58,730 nt of DNA, taken from positions 1 to 58,730 of the forward strand of contig JAEEHW010000075.1 of the NCBI GenBank assembly GCA_016281055.1, in the 5' to 3' direction. Numbering within the stretch: the first letter of the stretch is position 1; each line of letters starts with the position of its first letter. The notes beneath the pieces were generated by a model. That model worked only from the letters and a program-made list of their open reading frames with translations, was not told the DNA's origin and searched no databases. Position numbers and translations under genes: made by a program. The DNA comes from Prevotella sp. GTDB lineage: Bacteria > Bacteroidota > Bacteroidia > Bacteroidales > Bacteroidaceae. Below, one piece after another: positions 23,961 to 33,142 of the stretch.

Positions 23961-24033
23961 ATGGAACTGCAGTTGTATCAGACAGTGCTTTATCTGGTCT
24001 GAGGCATCAATGCGATGATTGCCTCGGATTTTT
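23961..24033 (+). pseudogene. 5' fragment of the seven-helix sensor gene, ending in a terminator-like hairpin
   Basis: ATGGAACTGCAG at 23961 and the next codons read MELQLYQTVLYLV and then TGA (24000-24002). The intact gene at 33143 starts MELQLYQTVLYLAGG. DNA identity continues to about 24025, so this is a truncated copy left from duplication of the promoter region. GAGGCATCA (24001) pairs with TGATTGCCTC (24016) and is followed by GGATTTTT, so the remnant could act as a leader peptide with attenuator. That role is speculative. Confidence 0.75.
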
Positions 24034-24068
24034 CCGTGTATATAACTAAATATTATATAACAGACAGA

Positions 24069-27000
24069 ATGAAACAAATGATTACTCATTTGGCGCGGGC
24101 AGCGATGATGCTTGCCGGCACCACGATGCGAAGGACGGCGGCAGTGCTCGTCCTTGCCGTGCTCACGGTCGCGACGGCGTGGGCACATGGTTCCGTCACG
24201 AAAGACGGCAAGACCTACACGGTGTTCACAGGTTCCAGTTTCTACACACTGGATGCAGATTCTTTGCCTCCAAACAGCTCTAATTCAGACCAGCTGCCAG
24301 ATAAACTCTTTGATGGTAGTTCATACAATAAGTGGTACTATGTGTCAGAGAAGTATTATGTTAATTCACCTAACTGGAAGAATCTTATTATCAATTTCCA
24401 CACGTCAGAACCCATCATACTGAAAGGCTATAGGATAACTGTAGCGGATGATGTTCAGACTAACTATCTTCGTAATCCACGTGCCTGGAAACTCTATGGT
24501 GCAACTTCTGCAAACGGCAAATGGACTCTTCTTGATGAGCAGACTTATGGAGGCCTGCCAACCAGTCTTTATGACCCAAAGAAGGACTTCTATGTAACAG
24601 AAAACGCTACATCCTATCAGTATTTCCGCTATGAAATAACTGAGGTCATGGGAACGGGAATGAGCGACAACTATGATAATGGTGCATACCGTTATAAGTG
24701 CCAGTTAGGCGAATTTCAGCTTATCGGCACCACGGCTACTGATTATGCAAATAACCTTACAAACTGTAGCTTGTCAGGTCTGCAGCCTACATACAACTAT
24801 ACAGGTAATAATATCTCGGTAAACTTTACCGTGAAGGATGGATTTGGCAAAACAATAAGCAGCAGCAACTACACAACCAGCTTTTCTCCTGGTACCATCA
24901 AAAATCCAGGACTCTATACCATGACCATTAGCGGCAAAGGCAGTTGTAGTGGTAGCAAGAACTTTACCTTCCGCGTTGTAAAACCATTGAGTGGCAACGG
25001 TACGGAAGAAAGTCCTTACCTTATAAATAATGTGATCGACTGGGATGCTTTTGTCGATCATGTGAACAATGAAAATAATAATTACGGCGATAAGGTATAT
25101 AAACTCTGTGCCGACCTCAACAATGTTACTACGATGGTGGGCACGGACGATGCTCCGTTCAAGGGAAACTTTGATGGTGACGGCCATACACTTAACGTCA
25201 ACCTGAGTTCTGACAGTAAGTACTGTGCTCCTTTCCGCTACATTTCACACGCTACAGTCAGAAACCTGCATGTCACTGGCACCATTACTGCAGGTTCAGA
25301 GACTGCCAACGAACAGAACAAATTCCGTGGTGGACTGGTGGGACGCGCTTCAGGCATAATTCGCAACTGTAGGAGCAGTGTGACCATCAACAGTCAGTTG
25401 AGTAGTGAAGGTTCACATGGCGGCCTCGTGGCACATTCATGGAGCTCCCTTGAAATATATGATTGCCTGTTCGATGGCAAAATCACTGGCAGCACAACAA
25501 CTAACTGTGGCGGCTTCATAGGCTATAATGACAACTCTTGGCTCAAAATATACAATTGCTTGATGGCTGGCCAGCTTGACATCGACCTCAGCACAGGCAA
25601 CAGTGCTACGTTCGGCCGTCACCGTAGTAGATATGATTTCAACAAATTCGTGAATAACTATTATGTGTATGCCTATGGTACAGTGCAGGGTACATCGGTC
25701 GGCACGATGACAAACGACTCTCTCCGTGCCCACCTCGGTATACAGTGGGAGATACTGGATGGCAAGGTGGTGCCAATCATGGACACCAAGAACGTTCAGC
25801 TCGGCAGTGTAGAGTGTGAAAACAACTACATGCACACAGGTTCGTCCATAGTGCTCACTCCTGTCGTAAAGGACATGACGGGCAAATTGCTCACCAAGGA
25901 TGTAGACTATTCCATCAGCTATAGTCCAAGTCCTGTGGTTGATATCAACGATTACACTATGATCATCAGCGGTATCGGCGAATACCGTGGCAAGTATCTG
26001 TTTGACTTCTCTGTAACTGGCCTTCCTGCGCCAATGTACATTGACGAAGACTATGCAGAAGGCCAACTGGGCCATTATGCAGTCAACATACCTGAGACGG
26101 GCACAGCCAAACTGGATCTTGCAGCCTTCAACTTCAAATCGTCGTTCAAGGTGTATGACAATGGCGGCAAGGCTGGCAATGCCGTGCATGGCACGGGCTA
26201 CTTGAGGATTGTTGCCCCAGAAGGTTATCTCATTCGACTTTCAGGCCAGCATCTGGACAACTTTAGCTCCACTCTTAGTGTCTTTGACGGAAACACTGCA
26301 GACTATTCTGCCTCGATAGGCAGATCGTCTAAGCCAGAAGGTGACATCGGTACGTTTACGTCAACAGGAAATGAGATGCTTATAAAGTTCTATGCATTTG
26401 ACTGGGATAATACTAACAACGCCAACCCTGGTGTTGACCTCAACGTGTCGTTAGTAGATGCCAGCACGGTTTACGGCATCACCGTCAACGAAGCCACGAC
26501 AGGCGGCGGTTCGGTGAGCGTAAGCCCTACGTCGGCAGCTTTCGACAACGACGTGACGATGACCGTTACACCTGCCAATGGCAACAAGCTTTGCGACCTC
26601 AACGCCACAGATGCCTTCGGCAACAAGGTTGACCTCTCGCACTTGCTATGGTACAACAACACGCCCGGCACCTTCAAGATGACATCGAGCGCAATGACTA
26701 TCACTCCGACCTTCACCAACGACTTTACGGCAGAGGGTGGACTATACGTCAACATGCTGAAGCACAGCACCGCTGACGCACCGCTGACAGTCAACATACC
26801 TGCAAACGTGGAGTCTCTGAAGATATACGACGACGGTGGTAAGGACGGCATCTGCGGCTATAACACCGAAAGCTATCTGTTGCTTACCGCTCCCACAGGC
26901 TACCGCCTGTCATTGTTTGGCACGGTGAATATATATTATGATAATAATGAAGGTCTTGAAATCTTTGACGGCAATACTACAGATGCGACCAGACTCTTCA

Positions 27001-30000
27001 GGAATACGGAGTATAGTCAGGCTGTTGAACTTCTGGAGTCAACAGGCAACCAACTGCTGTTGCACATAAAGAATTCAACGGGCAATTATAATGGTCTTGA
27101 CCTGAAGGTGCGCCTCTTCCAATCATCAACGCAGAATAGCATCACGGTGGAAAACACCACCAACGGTACTGTCACCTCGTCTTTAACTAAGGCAAAGTAT
27201 GGTGACAAGGTTACGCTGACCATTAACCGTAACACCGGCTATGCGCTTGAGAGCCTCGTGGTAAAGGACATCGACGGCAATGAAATCAGCACAGGCGAAT
27301 GGAACTGGGGCAACGTGGGCACCAGCCTGACATTCACTATGCCAGCTACACCTGTTACCATTACGTCATCATTCAGCGACTATCCGTATATCAACATGAA
27401 GAAAGGACACAAAACCGTTGATGATGCAGAGGTGCTGAACATACCTGCTGACATCAGACGCTTCAGAGTGTATGACGATGGTGGCGAGGATGGTAAAAAC
27501 AGCTATTACTACGAAGGCTATCTGTTGCTCAACGCACCTGAGGGCAACCGTATGAAGATGAAGGGAAGTGTGGATTTGGGTAATTCTTCCAGCAGCTATT
27601 ATCTGAAGATATATGACGGTGGCACCACTTCTTCTACACAGACAACTTACAAGAATAAAAATAATATAGATGAAAGAGTTAGCAGTGGTAATCAGACGTT
27701 GCTGTATTTCATATGTTCATCCGAAGAAGTAGGCTTTAATCTGGATGTTAGCTCGTTTGATCCTGAGGCAGAAAAGAAAATCACGGTAAAACAAGCCCCT
27801 GGCGGTACCGTAACATCTTCTGTAACGAAGGCCAAGTTTGACGAAGAGGTTACGCTGACAATTACACCAGACGAAGGTCATTTCCTGCAGAGCATGGAAG
27901 TGAAGGACATAGATGGCAACACATTAAACAACACTGACTTCAGCTGGTATAAGGGTGGCAACACTCCATCATTCAATATGGTAGAGAATGATGTCACTGT
28001 TACTCCTTACTTCGTTGATATGCCATATTACAATATGGTTAGTTCATCACTGTATAATGCTACGAACATTGTCATCCCAGCGGGTGTCACAAAGTTTAAG
28101 GTATATGACGACGGCGGCAAGGACAGCTGCAGCAGCAATAACTTCTATGGCTATGTGAAACTGACTGCTCCGCAAGGTCGCAGACTGAAAGTGACTGGTA
28201 CCGTAAAGGTAAATGGAGGGGAATATAATGACTACTTGACCGTTTACGATGGCCACACGACTTCAAAGTGGATAGGTCCAAAGAGATATTTGGGTACAAT
28301 GGAAGGAGAGAATATCGGCGCAATATGCAGTTCCGATTCGTTGATGCTCCTGTACTTCCGTGTTTCCACTGGAACAGATCGTGAAGGCCTTGACCTTACA
28401 GTGACGGTTTATGACCCAGAAGATACCAACACCATCACTGTGGTTAATCCTGAAAAGGGCGGCACTATTGAAACCTCGGTTACGGATGCAAAGCCTGGTG
28501 ACAAGGTTATAGTGACATATACAGCTGACGATGGCTATTATTTGGATGGCCTGGACATAAAAGACGCTGATGGAGTGAGCATCAGTACCAACGACTGGGC
28601 ATGGTACACACCAGACAGCGCACTCTATTTCAATATGCCTGCCGCAGCAGTCACCGTCACTCCGTTGTTCACACGAATGCCTTCGGTTAATATGCCGAAG
28701 TCCAGCTCTTCAAGTTCACCAAGAGTACTCAATATTCCTGACAATGTTGTAAAACTCAAGGTATATGACGATGGTGGCAAGGACGGCGACTACAAGACTA
28801 ACTACGATGGCTATCTGCTGCTCAAAGCGCCAGAGGGTACAACCCTTCAGATAAACGGTACAGTTAATACATACTCTAGTTATTCTTACCATCTGACAGT
28901 TTATGATGATAGCACAATGACATATAGCAAACGTCTCGGCGATGATTTCCGCGGTTCAAATGCCAAAGTTGCGCTGACTTCTACAGGTAACAAGGTGTTT
29001 TTATACTTCACGACCGGTGGTACTACAGATTCTGGCATCGACCTGACAGTTAGTGTTATCAATCCGAATAAGGACTTTAACATCACTGTGAATAACCCAG
29101 AGCTGGGCGGCCTTGTTGATGCATCGGCTGAGTCGGCTAAATATAATGACACAATCACGGTGACATCTCAGCAGAAGGACGGCTACCTGCTGAAGGATTA
29201 CCATGTGCAGGATCTCACCGGCAGCGAAATTGGTGTGACCGGCGGCTTATGGTACGACACAACACACACTGGTACCTTCATAATGCCAAGCTCTGATGTG
29301 ACGATTACACCTGAGTTTACTGACGACAAGACTCTGGATGCAGGTCTCTACGTAAACATGGTGAAGACCAGCACACTGGCAGAACCTATGCAGGTTACAA
29401 TTCCTGAGGGATTAAAAGCCTTCAAGATATATGACGATGGTGGCAAAGACGGTAACAGCAGCTCTGGCTGCAATGCCTACGTGCTGCTTTCAGCCCCCGA
29501 GGGTCATGTGCTGAAGCTGACAGGTACCATAGATACGTATGACGATTCCTATAATTCGTTGAAAGTATACGATGGCACTACAAACAGTACTCAGCTTGGC
29601 GACGGCTATTACCGTGGCAGCAACAAGAATATCGGTGTTCTGAAGAGTAGCGGTAACAACATGTTGCTCTACTTCTGCACGAACTCTTATAAATATAAAG
29701 GTCTTGACCTGACGCTTGAGGTGCTCGATGTTAATGACGTTCATACAGTCAACGTTAAGGACAGCGTGGGTGGCAAAATCATAGCCAATCCTGCTACAGC
29801 CAAGGGTGGTACTGAGGTGACATTGAACGTTGTGCCAACAAACGCTACATGGATGCTTAACGAACTCACCGTGATGGATGAAGACAGTCTGGCGCTGGAT
29901 GTAACAGATGCTCTCTGGTACACAGGCAACACCGCTGCCACATTCACCATGCCTTTCGCTGATGTCAACGTCACCTCGGCATTTGTCAACAACTGGACTG

Positions 30001-32495
30001 CAGATGGCGGTCTCTATGTGAACATGCCGAGCGTAGCCAATACAGCCACGACGCCGAAGACTGTGACGATTCCAGCAGGCGTTACCTCATTCAAGGTATA
30101 TGACGACGGTGGCAAGGACGGCAAGACAAATGGTAAGGGCAAGAACTACATGCTGCTCACTGCTCCAGAAGGCTACCTACTTCAGCTCACCGGTAGGGTA
30201 AAATGTTATTCGAGCTATAACCTGACTGTATATGACGGTGAAAGCGCAAATGTGGACAACTATATCGGTAAAGAGAAGTATGGTCACAACAATAATGACG
30301 GCGAGGACGTAGGCGCGCTGTATAGTACTGGCAACAAGATGCTGCTATACTTCAATAACAGTAGTAGAGGTTACGATGGTCTTGACCTGACTGTCACGCT
30401 GGTAAGTGCCACTGTAGAGCATACCGTTACTGTGAACAACCCGACAACAGGTAGCAACAAGCTCACTGTCACACCTACATTGGCTGTGCCTAATACGCAG
30501 ATTGCGCTGAATCCTGAAACTGCAACGGGCTACTTCCTTGAGAAGTGTACTGCAACAGATGAAGCCGGTTATGCTGTTAAGGTGACAGGCGGCGCGTGGT
30601 ATGATAACGCTGACGCTACATTCTTCTTGATGCCGGCCAGCGACGTGACCGTCACCCCATCGTTTACCAACGCCCTGACGGCAGAGGATGGTCTCCATGT
30701 CAACATGGAATGGACAGGAACTAAAGCCGCTAATGCCCTGAAGGTAAATGTACCAGACAACGTTACCTCGTTCAAGATATATGACGACGGTGGTAAGAAT
30801 GGTTCTTCCAGCACGAACTTTGATGGCTATGTACTGATAACTGCTCCTGAAGGTAGGCTGATAAAGCTGACAGGTTCTGTTCCTTCTTCAAATTATTGGA
30901 CTTATCTGGATGTATATGAAGGCAGTGCTACTGATAGCAATAAGCGCTTAGGTGATGGTAGCTTTAGACAAAATGCCAATGTCGGTGCACTGCTATGTCC
31001 GAACCAGATGTTGCTTTATTTCTATAACTCGAGTGCTACCGACGGCAACCTTGACTTGACAGCTACCATTCTTCCTGCCGACACGAAGTTTAACGTCGTT
31101 GTCAACAATCCTGAAGAAGGAGGTATTGTTGAGGCCGACAAGACCGAGGTAAGTTACAACGAACAGGTAACGCTGACCGCTACGCCTGCAGAAGGCTATA
31201 TTATAGCATCGGTAATAGCTAAGGATGAAACCGGCCGTGTATTGGCATTGTTAGACTGGCTGGGTGGTACAACTGCTACCTTCTCAATGCCTGCCAGCAC
31301 CGTGACTGTTACTCCTGTGTTCACCAAAAATGCAACGGCTGAGGGTGGACTGTATGTAAATATGGAGAATACAGGCAGTAACTATGCTGATGCCAAGGTC
31401 GTCAATGTGCCTAAGGGCGTTCAGTCTTTAGCGATCTATGATGACGGTGGCAAGAATGGCATATATAGTCGTTATTTCAATGGCTACCTGCTGTTAACTG
31501 CTCCTGAAGGCAATATAATCAGCTTGACTGGTACAGTTACTTCTGAAAAAGGAAACAGCATCTATGACTATTTGGTAGTATACGATGGTAATACTTACAA
31601 CCAGAGTCTTGGCAAAGGAAAATATTGTAATTCAAACGGTGAGGATATCGGCACATTGACTTCTACTGGCAACCAGATGCTGCTCTACTTCCATAGTGAC
31701 GGCAGTACTGAATTAGCTGGTCTTGACCTGAAGGCTACGATAACACCTTGTCTAACCCTGGCTAATGATTCGACAAACAACAGCAGCCGCGTGGATGCGA
31801 ATGACAAGAACGTGACAAACGTCATACTCAAGGGACGCACACTCTACAAGGATGGTAAGTGGAATACTATCTGTCTGCCGTTTGATGTTGACCTGACCGA
31901 TGAGAACGGTCTGCTCTACGGAGCTGACGCTCGTAAGTTGAACTCAGCAAGCATTACTGGTGATGAGGAGACCGGACATACACTCCACCTCTCATTCAGC
32001 GAAGCTGTGACGACGCTTGAGGCTGGCGTGCCATACATCATCAAGTGGAATGGAGGCAGCAACATCGTGGACCCAATGTTCACTGACGTGACAGTAGATA
32101 ATACTGAAGACGGCTTTGACAACGGTGAAGCAGGCGACTACCGCGTGCGCTTCCTCGGCACATACGACAAGACCGTATATAGCGGCAAGGACAAGTCTGT
32201 GCTCTTCATGGGTAGCAGCAACAATCTCTATTATCCAGATGGCGAGGCTCCTGTAGCCCTCGGTGCATGTCGCGCTTACTTCAAGATAGGCGATGATGAT
32301 GCTCTATGCGCCAAGAGTTTTGTAGGATTCGACATCGACTTCGGCGATGAGTCAACAGCAATTCATAATGCAGAATTCATAATGCAGAATGACAATGCTG
32401 ACACATGGTACACCATTGACGGCATCAAACTGGACGGCAAACCGTCGAAGAAGGGTATGTATATCCACAATGGTAAAACGGTAGTAGTAGAATAA
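24069..32495 (+). CDS. Giant exported repeat protein with nine CUB-like domains, 2808 aa
   Basis: A signal peptide (TAAVLVLAVLTVATAWA) is followed by a discoidin-like F5/8-type C region (about 57-222), an Ig-like strand block (227-305), a GLUG-type beta-helix (307-557: GNFDGDGHTLNV, GGLVGRASG, GGFIGYN) and another Ig-like block. Residues about 657-2560 hold nine CUB-like repeats marked by FK[IV]YDDGGKDG, GYLLLTAPEG, LTVYDG and STGN-x-MLLYF, separated by eight InlB-type beta repeats (ITVNNP...GD-x-VTLT...GY-x-L...TFTMP-x-x-x-VTVTPxF). The end (WYTIDGIKLDGKPSKKGMYI) is a type IX secretion-like tail. It is probably a cell-surface or released adhesin. ATG 24069 is chosen because it begins a signal peptide; an earlier frame start at 24015 is leader sequence. 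Confidence 0.8.
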   Translation: MKQMITHLARAAMMLAGTTMRRTAAVLVLAVLTVATAWAHGSVTKDGKTYTVFTGSSFYTLDADSLPPNSSNSDQLPDKLFDGSSYNKWYYVSEKYYVNSPNWKNLIINFHTSEPIILKGYRITVADDVQTNYLRNPRAWKLYGATSANGKWTLLDEQTYGGLPTSLYDPKKDFYVTENATSYQYFRYEITEVMGTGMSDNYDNGAYRYKCQLGEFQLIGTTATDYANNLTNCSLSGLQPTYNYTGNNISVNFTVKDGFGKTISSSNYTTSFSPGTIKNPGLYTMTISGKGSCSGSKNFTFRVVKPLSGNGTEESPYLINNVIDWDAFVDHVNNENNNYGDKVYKLCADLNNVTTMVGTDDAPFKGNFDGDGHTLNVNLSSDSKYCAPFRYISHATVRNLHVTGTITAGSETANEQNKFRGGLVGRASGIIRNCRSSVTINSQLSSEGSHGGLVAHSWSSLEIYDCLFDGKITGSTTTNCGGFIGYNDNSWLKIYNCLMAGQLDIDLSTGNSATFGRHRSRYDFNKFVNNYYVYAYGTVQGTSVGTMTNDSLRAHLGIQWEILDGKVVPIMDTKNVQLGSVECENNYMHTGSSIVLTPVVKDMTGKLLTKDVDYSISYSPSPVVDINDYTMIISGIGEYRGKYLFDFSVTGLPAPMYIDEDYAEGQLGHYAVNIPETGTAKLDLAAFNFKSSFKVYDNGGKAGNAVHGTGYLRIVAPEGYLIRLSGQHLDNFSSTLSVFDGNTADYSASIGRSSKPEGDIGTFTSTGNEMLIKFYAFDWDNTNNANPGVDLNVSLVDASTVYGITVNEATTGGGSVSVSPTSAAFDNDVTMTVTPANGNKLCDLNATDAFGNKVDLSHLLWYNNTPGTFKMTSSAMTITPTFTNDFTAEGGLYVNMLKHSTADAPLTVNIPANVESLKIYDDGGKDGICGYNTESYLLLTAPTGYRLSLFGTVNIYYDNNEGLEIFDGNTTDATRLFRNTEYSQAVELLESTGNQLLLHIKNSTGNYNGLDLKVRLFQSSTQNSITVENTTNGTVTSSLTKAKYGDKVTLTINRNTGYALESLVVKDIDGNEISTGEWNWGNVGTSLTFTMPATPVTITSSFSDYPYINMKKGHKTVDDAEVLNIPADIRRFRVYDDGGEDGKNSYYYEGYLLLNAPEGNRMKMKGSVDLGNSSSSYYLKIYDGGTTSSTQTTYKNKNNIDERVSSGNQTLLYFICSSEEVGFNLDVSSFDPEAEKKITVKQAPGGTVTSSVTKAKFDEEVTLTITPDEGHFLQSMEVKDIDGNTLNNTDFSWYKGGNTPSFNMVENDVTVTPYFVDMPYYNMVSSSLYNATNIVIPAGVTKFKVYDDGGKDSCSSNNFYGYVKLTAPQGRRLKVTGTVKVNGGEYNDYLTVYDGHTTSKWIGPKRYLGTMEGENIGAICSSDSLMLLYFRVSTGTDREGLDLTVTVYDPEDTNTITVVNPEKGGTIETSVTDAKPGDKVIVTYTADDGYYLDGLDIKDADGVSISTNDWAWYTPDSALYFNMPAAAVTVTPLFTRMPSVNMPKSSSSSSPRVLNIPDNVVKLKVYDDGGKDGDYKTNYDGYLLLKAPEGTTLQINGTVNTYSSYSYHLTVYDDSTMTYSKRLGDDFRGSNAKVALTSTGNKVFLYFTTGGTTDSGIDLTVSVINPNKDFNITVNNPELGGLVDASAESAKYNDTITVTSQQKDGYLLKDYHVQDLTGSEIGVTGGLWYDTTHTGTFIMPSSDVTITPEFTDDKTLDAGLYVNMVKTSTLAEPMQVTIPEGLKAFKIYDDGGKDGNSSSGCNAYVLLSAPEGHVLKLTGTIDTYDDSYNSLKVYDGTTNSTQLGDGYYRGSNKNIGVLKSSGNNMLLYFCTNSYKYKGLDLTLEVLDVNDVHTVNVKDSVGGKIIANPATAKGGTEVTLNVVPTNATWMLNELTVMDEDSLALDVTDALWYTGNTAATFTMPFADVNVTSAFVNNWTADGGLYVNMPSVANTATTPKTVTIPAGVTSFKVYDDGGKDGKTNGKGKNYMLLTAPEGYLLQLTGRVKCYSSYNLTVYDGESANVDNYIGKEKYGHNNNDGEDVGALYSTGNKMLLYFNNSSRGYDGLDLTVTLVSATVEHTVTVNNPTTGSNKLTVTPTLAVPNTQIALNPETATGYFLEKCTATDEAGYAVKVTGGAWYDNADATFFLMPASDVTVTPSFTNALTAEDGLHVNMEWTGTKAANALKVNVPDNVTSFKIYDDGGKNGSSSTNFDGYVLITAPEGRLIKLTGSVPSSNYWTYLDVYEGSATDSNKRLGDGSFRQNANVGALLCPNQMLLYFYNSSATDGNLDLTATILPADTKFNVVVNNPEEGGIVEADKTEVSYNEQVTLTATPAEGYIIASVIAKDETGRVLALLDWLGGTTATFSMPASTVTVTPVFTKNATAEGGLYVNMENTGSNYADAKVVNVPKGVQSLAIYDDGGKNGIYSRYFNGYLLLTAPEGNIISLTGTVTSEKGNSIYDYLVVYDGNTYNQSLGKGKYCNSNGEDIGTLTSTGNQMLLYFHSDGSTELAGLDLKATITPCLTLANDSTNNSSRVDANDKNVTNVILKGRTLYKDGKWNTICLPFDVDLTDENGLLYGADARKLNSASITGDEETGHTLHLSFSEAVTTLEAGVPYIIKWNGGSNIVDPMFTDVTVDNTEDGFDNGEAGDYRVRFLGTYDKTVYSGKDKSVLFMGSSNNLYYPDGEAPVALGACRAYFKIGDDDALCAKSFVGFDIDFGDESTAIHNAEFIMQNDNADTWYTIDGIKLDGKPSKKGMYIHNGKTVVVE
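32360..32387 (+). repeat. Duplicated 14-mer AATTCATAATGCAG inside the giant gene
   Basis: Two perfect tandem copies encode IHNAEFIMQ in the linker before the C-terminal tail. The unit matches the AATTCATAATGCAC repeats of the intergenic region at 45.3 kb. Confidence 0.8.
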
Positions 32496-32497
32496 CA

Positions 32498-32588
32498 GCC
32501 CCACCCGCGCCCTCCCCAGTAGGGAGGGGACACCATTCGGCCCCCCGTAGCGGCTCCCTCCCTATTGGGGAGGGCGGGGGTAGGGCTT
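32498..32588. repeat. GC-rich compound inverted repeat between giant gene 1 and its small partner
   Basis: CCCTCCCCAGTAGGGAGGGG and CTCCCTCCCTATTGGGGAGG are internal palindromes. The outer arms (AGCCCCACCCGCGCCCTCCC and GGGGAGGGCGGGGGTAGGGC) are near-complementary, so the 91 bp can fold as one large hairpin. It is two inverted copies of the element seen once at 10735. Lying between stop and next start, it could uncouple expression of the two genes. Confidence 0.8.
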
Positions 32589-32603
32589 AAAATAAAGTAA
32601 ACA

Positions 32604-32783
32604 ATGAAAAAAGAATACAAATATCCCTCAATAGAGGTATTAGAACTGGGTGGCATGGCACAGTTGATGGCTGGCAGCATCACCGACGTTGACAGCGACG
32701 CTGGCATCGACCCAGTGGTTGACGGCGGTCACGAACAACCTCGCGCCAAGGAAATCGGCGGCTGGGTAAACGAATGGGAATGA
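32604..32783 (+). CDS. Small acidic protein (59 aa) with Y-x-x-P ... LMAGS leader-like N-terminus
   Basis: The frame MKKEYKYPSIEVLEL... ends IGGWVNEWE. The N-terminal 25 residues (Y-x-x-P-x-[IL]-x-[VI]-x-x-[LV]...L-[ML]-A-G-S) match those of the 59-residue gene at 41228, whereas the following 34 residues differ but are in both cases acidic, glycine/proline containing and end in tryptophan-rich motifs. Such small genes are frequent in Prevotella but have no known function. It lies 108 bp after the giant gene and just before a strong terminator, so it is most likely cotranscribed with it. A secreted peptide precursor, a companion of the giant protein, or a simple small cytoplasmic protein are all possible. 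Confidence 0.65.
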   Translation: MKKEYKYPSIEVLELGGMAQLMAGSITDVDSDAGIDPVVDGGHEQPRAKEIGGWVNEWE

Positions 32784-32815
32784 CATAGAACACTTATTAT
32801 ACACTCATGCAGAAA

Positions 32816-32850
32816 CCGCTGAAACATTGCAAAATGTTTCAGCGGTTTTG
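32816..32850 (+). terminator. Strong terminator of module 1
   Basis: A perfect 13-bp stem CCGCTGAAACATT / AATGTTTCAGCGG with loop GCAA, followed by TTTTGTTTTG. Confidence 0.92.
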
Positions 32851-32863
32851 TTTTGTGTTCCAA

Positions 32864-32945
32864 AAGCTATCATATTACACTGTAAAAGCTATCATATTAC
32901 ACTGTAAAAGCTATCATATTACAGTGTAAAACGATAGCTTTTACA
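32864..32945 (+). repeat. Palindromic array, three AGCTATCATATTACACTGTAA units
   Basis: Three tandem 22-bp units followed by ACGATAGCTTTTACA. This is the paralogue of 23726-23785, with one extra unit. TTACACTGTAA and TTACAGTGTAA alternate at the palindrome centre. Confidence 0.85.
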
Positions 32946-32984
32946 ACGCCCCTTGTATGTTATTGTTCTTCAATGAATTAAAAA

Positions 32985-33113
32985 ACCAAAAAAGGTGTGT
33001 AAATTTCGTGAATTTACACACCTAATTGTGGAATTTTACACACCTAATTGTGGAATTTTACACACCATTATTGAATTTTACACACCTTGTATAAAAATAT
33101 TTTTATACCTTTG
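32985..33113 (+). promoter_or_regulatory. Promoter of module 2 with four TTTACACACC repeats
   Basis: An inverted AGGTGTGTAAA copy is followed by TTTACACACC at about 33013, 33036, 33058 and 33078, the middle spacers reading TAATTGTGGAAT (period about 22 bp). TACCTTTG at 33106-33113 is the -7 box. The layout is the same as at 23834-23931. The spacing is too regular and the spacers too alike for a CRISPR array. Confidence 0.75.
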
Positions 33114-33142
33114 CACGCAAATTTTTGAAATCAACGAAAAAA

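Noticed and set aside
24015..24068. Upstream start of giant gene 1 at ATG 24015
   Set aside because: It lies in the pseudogene fragment and would put 18 residues before an otherwise normal signal peptide.
32985..33090. Possible CRISPR array (regular TTTACACACC repeats)
   Set aside because: Spacers are nearly identical and about 12 bp, and there are no cas genes; it is a promoter-proximal tandem repeat.
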